This document shows, one piece after another, positions 27,372-30,981 of a stretch of 30,981 nt of DNA; position 1 is the first letter of the stretch; every line of letters starts with the position of its first letter. Source of the stretch: an uncultured Aquimonas sp. GTDB lineage: Bacteria; Pseudomonadota; Gammaproteobacteria; Xanthomonadales; Xanthomonadaceae. Location: assembly GCF_937888285.1 (NCBI RefSeq), contig NZ_CALART010000009.1, forward strand, positions 1 to 30,981, given 5' to 3'. Both the position numbers and the translations under genes were made by a program. The notes under the pieces are model-generated. The model had not been told where the DNA came from. It searched no databases and saw only the letters and a list, made by a program, of their open reading frames with translations.

Positions 27372-27437
27372 CTCGGCGTAGCCGAGAACATGCCCAGGTA
27401 GCCCAGACCTTCAAGGCTACGGTGCGTTGCGACGCAC
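27372..27437 (+). ncRNA. Three-hairpin RNA-like element, copy 4
   Basis: H1 CTCGGC/GCCGAG around GTA (27372-27386), linker CATGCCCAG (27389-27397), H2 GTAGCC/GGCTAC (27398-27420) with ACCTTC in the loop, H3 GTGCGT/ACGCAC around TGCG (27422-27437). TCTGATTTTTT follows H3, so transcripts might end there. The next gene begins 105 nt downstream. Confidence 0.62.
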
Positions 27438-27479
27438 GGTCTGATTTTTTGCCACGACGCTCACCGCGTTCTCTTCCAT

Positions 27480-27508
27480 CCCTCTGGGGCAGTGACTGCC
27501 CTCGCGGG
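27480..27508 (+). promoter_or_regulatory. Leader hairpin of the 27543 gene
   Basis: CCC (27480-27482) with GGG (27506-27508) outside, GGGCAG (27487-27492) with CTGCCC (27496-27501) inside around TGA. It ends 34 nt before ATG. Confidence 0.48.
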
Positions 27509-27542
27509 TGGTGCTGTCTCCGCTCACTTCGAGGACATCACC

Positions 27543-28199
27543 ATGCCTGCACCTTCTTCCCCCAAGCAGCTCTATCGCATCGACGAGTGCCCCGACCTGA
27601 TGGCCGATGGCGTCGTCGGTGACGAGAACGGCAACCTGGTCTTCATCTCCCTCTGGGCGCGCGACACCGCTGTCCAGGAATTCCTGGCCCGCCTCACCCT
27701 GGGCCGGGACGAACAGGGACTGGATCAGTTCCATGTCATCACCGAGCAAGGCGCGAGCGTCCCGGTCTTCGTCGGCAACGTCGAGAACCTGGAGAAGCGC
27801 AGCGCACGCGCCTACCGGCGCACGCTGTTCGGCTCGCTGACCAACATCTGGCTGTTCGATCGGCGCTGCGTCAAGCCCGACAAGGCCAACGCCAGCGCGC
27901 TGGCGCTCCTGCCTCGCGGTTCCGCGCACCGGCTCGACCGGCTGTGGACGCTGGTGCGGGACACCTGCCCGCTGCCGCTTCTCGATCCCTGGCGCGATTG
28001 CGTGCTGGAGCTGCTGCAGGCGAAGTCGATGCTGACGCGCCTGCCGTTCGCCCTCGGTCCCTTGGAAGGCCATCGGCTCGCCATCGACGTGCCGACGCTG
28101 ACCCAGGTGCTGGGCGGCCTGATTCGCAGCGGTGGGCTGGTCGCCGACACGCCCGCCGGCCGCATCCCCTCGGCTCTACCGCTCGAAGCGGTGGCTTGA
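27543..28199 (+). CDS. ICE accessory protein of unknown function
   Basis: A 218-residue soluble protein. It begins PAPSSPKQLYRIDECPDLMADGVVGDENGNLVFISLWARDTAVQEFLARL (to about residue 50), continues DQFHVITEQGASVPVFVGNVENLEKR, TLFGSLTNIWLFDRRC, and a helical second half containing AHRLDRLWTLVRDTCPLPLLDPWRDCVLELL. No catalytic motif or membrane segment stands out, and I do not recognise a domain name. ATG 27543 follows CGAGGA at 27529-27534, a moderate ribosome-binding site. It has both a three-hairpin element and a leader hairpin upstream. The next gene begins 70 bp downstream. Confidence 0.72.
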   Translation: MPAPSSPKQLYRIDECPDLMADGVVGDENGNLVFISLWARDTAVQEFLARLTLGRDEQGLDQFHVITEQGASVPVFVGNVENLEKRSARAYRRTLFGSLTNIWLFDRRCVKPDKANASALALLPRGSAHRLDRLWTLVRDTCPLPLLDPWRDCVLELLQAKSMLTRLPFALGPLEGHRLAIDVPTLTQVLGGLIRSGGLVADTPAGRIPSALPLEAVA

Positions 28200-28210
28200 G
28201 TTTCTCGCAC

Positions 28211-28235
28211 CGGACATGCACGCCCCGCGTGTCCG
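28211..28235 (+). promoter_or_regulatory. Leader hairpin of the DUF6094 gene
   Basis: CGGACA (28211-28216) with TGTCCG (28230-28235) outside, single-base internal loops, GC with GC inside. It ends 34 nt before ATG. Confidence 0.45.
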
Positions 28236-28269
28236 CTCCCTTCCATTGATCTACTGCCAGGAGATTCCC

Positions 28270-29385
28270 ATGGCCCTCATGTTCCCGCGGCTCGCCCGCA
28301 ACTTCGTCAAGAACGGGTACTTCCCGACGGATGAACCCACGCTCGAAAGAGCACTCGCCGCACTGGCGCCCGCCGAATCATCGACCGGGCCGATGTGCAT
28401 CCTCGATCCCTGCGCCGGCGAAGGCGTGGCGATCGCCGAAGCCGCACACGCCCTCGGGCGCGAGCGGGTCCAGGCCTTCGCCGTCGAGTACGAGGCCGAG
28501 CGTGCACGCCACGCCCGGCAACTGGTCGATCGCTGCATCCACGGCGACCTGATGGACACGCTGATCAGCCGTCAGAGCTTCGGCCTGCTGTGGCTCAACC
28601 CGCCTTATGGCGACCTGTCCAAGGACACCAACGGCAACGTCGGCTACCAAGGTCAGGGCCGCGCGCGGCTGGAGAAGCTGTTCTATCAGAAGGCGCTCCC
28701 GCTGCTGCAGTACGGCGGTGTGCTGGTCTACATCGTGCCGCACTACGTGCTCGACGCCGAGCTGGTCGGATGGCTGACCCGGCACTTCGCCGAGCTGCGC
28801 ATCTACCGCGCGGTGGAAGCGCAGTTGAAGCAGGTCGTGATCTTCGGTCGCAAGGTTCGCCAACGTGACCAGGTATCGGATTCGGTCAAGGCCACGCGCG
28901 CGCTGCTGCTGCAGATCGGTCTTGGCGACGCCGAAGCGGAGGAGCTGCCAGTCGAATGGCCGTTCCTGCCGTACACGGTGCCTGCCACGGCCGAGCCGGA
29001 GCACTTCTACCGCGTGACGATGGAGCCCGAGCAGTTCGCCGAGGAAGTCGGCCGGCTGCAAGGGCTCTGGCCGACGCTCGACACGCACCTGGGCGCCGCG
29101 CAGCAGTCGCTACGGCCTCCGGCGCGAGGCTTATCGCATTGGCATCTCGCCTTGGCGCTCGCCGCGGGTGCGATCTCCGGCGTAGTGAAGTCCAAGACGG
29201 GCCGCGTGCTCGTCGTCAAGGGCGACACCCACAAGGAGAAGACCTTGCAGACGGAGTACACCGAGCGCGACGACGGCACCGTGGCCGAGACGCGCATCCT
29301 GACCGACAAGTTCGTGCCGGTCATCCGCGCCTGGGACATGACACCGGGCTCGCTGACCCGCGGCGAGGTGCTGACCATCCGCTGA
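28270..29385 (+). CDS. DUF6094 protein, SAM-dependent adenine methyltransferase-like
   Basis: A 371-residue protein. The N-terminus (ALMFPRLARNFVKNGYFPTDEPTLERAL) is the DUF6094 signature. The methyltransferase fold follows: motif I ILDPCAGEGVAIAEAA (residues 43-58), VEYEAERARHA for the acidic loop, and motif IV NPPYGDLS (about residues 116-123), which is the N6-adenine catalytic signature. It probably methylates adenine in DNA, or is derived from such an enzyme. There is no restriction partner nearby, so it may protect the element from host restriction after transfer (inference). ATG 28270 has CAGGAG at 28258-28263. The C-terminal 150 residues (GVVKSKTGRVLVVKGDTHKEKT) form an extra domain of unknown role. 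Confidence 0.84.
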   Translation: MALMFPRLARNFVKNGYFPTDEPTLERALAALAPAESSTGPMCILDPCAGEGVAIAEAAHALGRERVQAFAVEYEAERARHARQLVDRCIHGDLMDTLISRQSFGLLWLNPPYGDLSKDTNGNVGYQGQGRARLEKLFYQKALPLLQYGGVLVYIVPHYVLDAELVGWLTRHFAELRIYRAVEAQLKQVVIFGRKVRQRDQVSDSVKATRALLLQIGLGDAEAEELPVEWPFLPYTVPATAEPEHFYRVTMEPEQFAEEVGRLQGLWPTLDTHLGAAQQSLRPPARGLSHWHLALALAAGAISGVVKSKTGRVLVVKGDTHKEKTLQTEYTERDDGTVAETRILTDKFVPVIRAWDMTPGSLTRGEVLTIR

Positions 29386-29432
29386 TCGCTGTTCCCTGAC
29401 GGCTCGCCGTCGCTTCATCCACCAACTCATCC

Positions 29433-29472
29433 ACCCAACGGGGCCACTCACCCCGCCGGGTGCCGTGGCCCC
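29433..29472 (+). promoter_or_regulatory. Leader hairpin with a competing alternative, before the 29497 gene
   Basis: Form 1: ACCC (29433-29436) with GGGT (29458-29461) and CGGGG (29439-29443) with CCCCG (29451-29455), ending 35 nt before ATG. Form 2: GGGGCCAC (29440-29447) with GTGGCCCC (29465-29472). The two share bases and cannot coexist, as in a switch. Confidence 0.5.
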
Positions 29473-29496
29473 TCTTTCATCCGAAGGAGAAACACC

Positions 29497-29802
29497 ATGG
29501 CACTCGCAGTTCTCAACGTGGCGTCGCAAGCACGCTTTGCCCCTGGGCACCTGGTCATGACCTGCGGCATCGATGCGCTGGTCCGGCAAGGCCGGTTCAA
29601 CCCGACGCCGTACCTGTGCCGCCATCTCAGTGGCGACTGGGGCGACCTCGACGACAGCGACCGGCGGCAGAACGACGCCGCGTTGCGCTCCGGCGAGGAT
29701 CGGCTGTTCTCGTCCTACCAGGTCGCGCCTGACCTGAAGCTCTGGATCATCACCGAATGGGATCGCAGCGTGACCACGCTGCTGCTGCCCAGCGAATACT
29801 GA
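29497..29802 (+). CDS. Small conserved plasmid/ICE-type protein
   Basis: A 101-residue soluble protein: ALAVLNVASQARFAPGHLVMTCGIDALVRQGRFNP, then YLCRHLSGDWGDLDDSDRRQNDAALRSGEDRLFSSYQ and LKLWIITEWDRSVTTLLLPSEY. The HxxGDWGDL(D/C)xxDxxxND motif and the WIITExDRSxTT(I/L)LLPxEY end are conserved in a small family common in plasmids and ICEs, often labelled plasmid-related. Its function is unknown. It ends exactly at the conserved EY, so it is complete. ATG 29497 has AAGGAG at 29483-29488. Confidence 0.78.
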   Translation: MALAVLNVASQARFAPGHLVMTCGIDALVRQGRFNPTPYLCRHLSGDWGDLDDSDRRQNDAALRSGEDRLFSSYQVAPDLKLWIITEWDRSVTTLLLPSEY

Positions 29803-29846
29803 GCTTCATCCACCGCGGCCACGCGCCGTTCTTTTCTTCCCACTCC

Positions 29847-29884
29847 GGGGCATGCCATCGCCCCGCAGGGGAGGTGCATGCCCC
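29847..29884 (+). promoter_or_regulatory. CATG-ended nested stem before the helicase gene
   Basis: GGGGCATGC (29847-29855) and GCATGCCCC (29876-29884) form a perfect 9-bp stem, with CCCC-GCA-GGGG nested inside. It ends 20 nt before ATG and is preceded by GTTCTTTTCTTCC. It has the layout of the 19022 element with different stem bases. Confidence 0.52.
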
Positions 29885-29904
29885 ATTTCATTTGGAGCAT
29901 CACC

Positions 29905-30963
29905 ATGTCCCTCGATACTGACCTTGTTCCCGCCGCCGATGGCACGCCCGTTCAGGGCGACCTGCTCGAAGCGGCTGCTTCTCCCCTGGCGATGAGCCTT
30001 CAGGATTTCGTTGCCGAGTTCGGCGACGAGCTGCTGGATTCGCTCAACCGCGCCAACCCTCCCGTTTATACCGGCCAGGCCCGGCCGCATCGCCAGCTCG
30101 TGCTGGCCAGTCTCAAGCGCAAGCTGTTCGGCGCGCAAGCCGAGGTGGTGCATGCCGTCACCGAACTGCTGGCCGACCGCGGCGAACGCGCCGCGATCGT
30201 CAATGGCGAGATGGGCTGCGGCAAGACCACCGTTGGCATTGCCACGGCGGCCATACTGCACGCCGAAGGCTACCGTCGCACACTCGTCTTGAGTCCCCCG
30301 CACCTGGTCTACAAGTGGCGCCGGGAAATCCAGGAGACCGTCGCCGGCGCGAAGGTCTGGGTGCTCAACGGCCCGGACACGCTGGTCAAGCTCATCAAGC
30401 TGCGCGAGCAGTTGGGCGTGCCGGTGCGCGGCCAGGAATTCTACGTGCTCGGCCGCGTGCGCATGCGCATGGGTTTCCACTGGAAGCCCGTCTTCAACGT
30501 GCGGCGCACGAAGCACGGCGAAGTCGGCGCGTGCCCGGACTGCGGCCAGGTCATCACCAATCTCGACGGCGAGCCGATCAACCCGGTCGAACTCGAAGCC
30601 GAGGACTACCGCCGCCGGTGCAGCCATTGCGCGGCGCCGCTGTGGACGCTGATGCGACCGCGCAGCCTGTCCGCCAACGACCAGTCCACGGCCGTCTTCA
30701 AAGCCTTGCAGCGCATCCCGACCATTGGGGAAGTCACCGCGCAGAAGCTGATGAAGAAGTTCGGCGACTCGTTCCTCGCATCCATGTTGGGCGACAACAT
30801 CCACGAGTTCATCAACCTCATGGATGCCAAGGGCGAGCTGGTGTTCTCGGATCGTCAGGCGCACCGCATGGAGCGGGCGATGGCGAACATGGAGTTCGGT
30901 TTCGGCGAGGGTGGGTATCAGCCCAGCGAGTTCATCAAACGCGTGCGACGTGAAGTCGCCTGA
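29905..30963 (+). CDS. DEAD/DEAH-type ICE helicase, 5' part, interrupted
   Basis: Only the first part of a superfamily-2 helicase. The Walker A motif is VNGEMGCGKTT (residues 99-109) and LVLSPPHLVYKWRREI (about 129-144) is motif Ia. Two CxxC pairs (ACPDCGQ, then CSHCAAP, about 212-250) form an inserted zinc ribbon, followed by IPTIGEVTAQKLMKKFGDSF. The frame stops at residue 352, before any DExH (Walker B) motif or the second RecA domain, whereas full family members I recall are over twice as long. The last family-like residues are FIKR, encoded up to 30942, exactly 346 codons. The remaining VRREVA and stop read into a GTGCG sequence that looks like a group II intron. ATG 29905 follows TTGGAG at 29891-29896. 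Confidence 0.8.
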   Translation: MSLDTDLVPAADGTPVQGDLLEAAASPLAMSLQDFVAEFGDELLDSLNRANPPVYTGQARPHRQLVLASLKRKLFGAQAEVVHAVTELLADRGERAAIVNGEMGCGKTTVGIATAAILHAEGYRRTLVLSPPHLVYKWRREIQETVAGAKVWVLNGPDTLVKLIKLREQLGVPVRGQEFYVLGRVRMRMGFHWKPVFNVRRTKHGEVGACPDCGQVITNLDGEPINPVELEAEDYRRRCSHCAAPLWTLMRPRSLSANDQSTAVFKALQRIPTIGEVTAQKLMKKFGDSFLASMLGDNIHEFINLMDAKGELVFSDRQAHRMERAMANMEFGFGEGGYQPSEFIKRVRREVA

Positions 30964-30981
30964 GTAATTGTTCCAACGGGG
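30943..30981 (+). mobile_element. Candidate 5' end of a group II intron
   Basis: Sequence from 30943 begins GTGCGACGTGAAGTCGCC, matching the GUGYG 5' consensus of group II introns, with a small CGAC/GTCG hairpin just inside. The helicase reading frame loses family similarity exactly here, between two codons. Only 39 bases are in the window, so no domain V or intron-encoded reverse transcriptase can be seen. An IS end or a deletion junction remain alternatives. Confidence 0.5.

Noticed and set aside
26077..27414. 445-codon open frame on the minus strand
   Set aside because: Antisense to the DUF932 gene and across two terminators, with no family resemblance.
1..30981. tRNA or rRNA genes, CRISPR arrays and att sites
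   Set aside because: No tRNA-like cloverleaf, rRNA sequence, regularly spaced repeat array or integrase-linked direct repeat was seen. The att sites are expected outside the window.

Overview
The window is part of a GC-rich integrative and conjugative element (ICE) of the PFGI-1/PAGI-2/ICEclc class. These elements live in Pseudomonas and in Betaproteobacteria such as Achromobacter, Bordetella, Ralstonia and Delftia. The assignment rests on the backbone gene order: AlpA regulator, ParA, ParB-type protein, DUF2857, STY4528-type replication protein, PFL_4669 family, DUF3158, SSB and topoisomerase III, followed by DUF3085, DUF3577 (STY4534), DUF3275, DUF932, a DUF6094 methylase-like protein and a DEAD/DEAH helicase. 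No integrase, att site, tRNA or conjugation apparatus lies inside the window.

Layout. Positions 1-5268 hold a tightly packed, partly overlapping regulatory and partition operon, preceded by two 12-bp palindromes and ending in a replication-protein gene that carries a DnaA-box/iteron-like cluster inside its coding sequence. Positions 5269-9571 hold a DNA-processing module (PFL_4669, DUF3158, ssb, topB). Three copies of the palindrome CTATCCCCAGGGGATAG sit in the gaps before and within this module. Positions 10082-17980, all on the minus strand, form one cargo operon for arsenic resistance: arsR, arsC, phosphatase, DUF2703, arsD, arsA, arsC, acr3, MFS, arsC (glutaredoxin type), arsH. Arsenate is reduced by the ArsC enzymes, arsenite is carried by ArsD to the ArsA ATPase and expelled through Acr3, ArsH handles organoarsenicals, and ArsR controls the operon from a 9-bp inverted repeat beside its start codon. 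Positions 18103-30981 return to the plus strand with about sixteen ICE accessory genes, mostly of unknown function.

The most unusual signal is non-coding. Most genes of the 18-30 kb block, and topB, have an interrupted GC-rich hairpin ending about 20-40 nt before the start codon. The sequences differ but the architecture is shared. Several genes also have a stem that covers the ribosome-binding site. In addition, four intergenic regions carry a three-hairpin RNA-like element with a conserved CATGCC linker and compensatory base changes in all three stems. Finally, the helicase gene at the right end stops mid-protein at a sequence beginning GTGCG, which looks like the 5' end of a group II intron.
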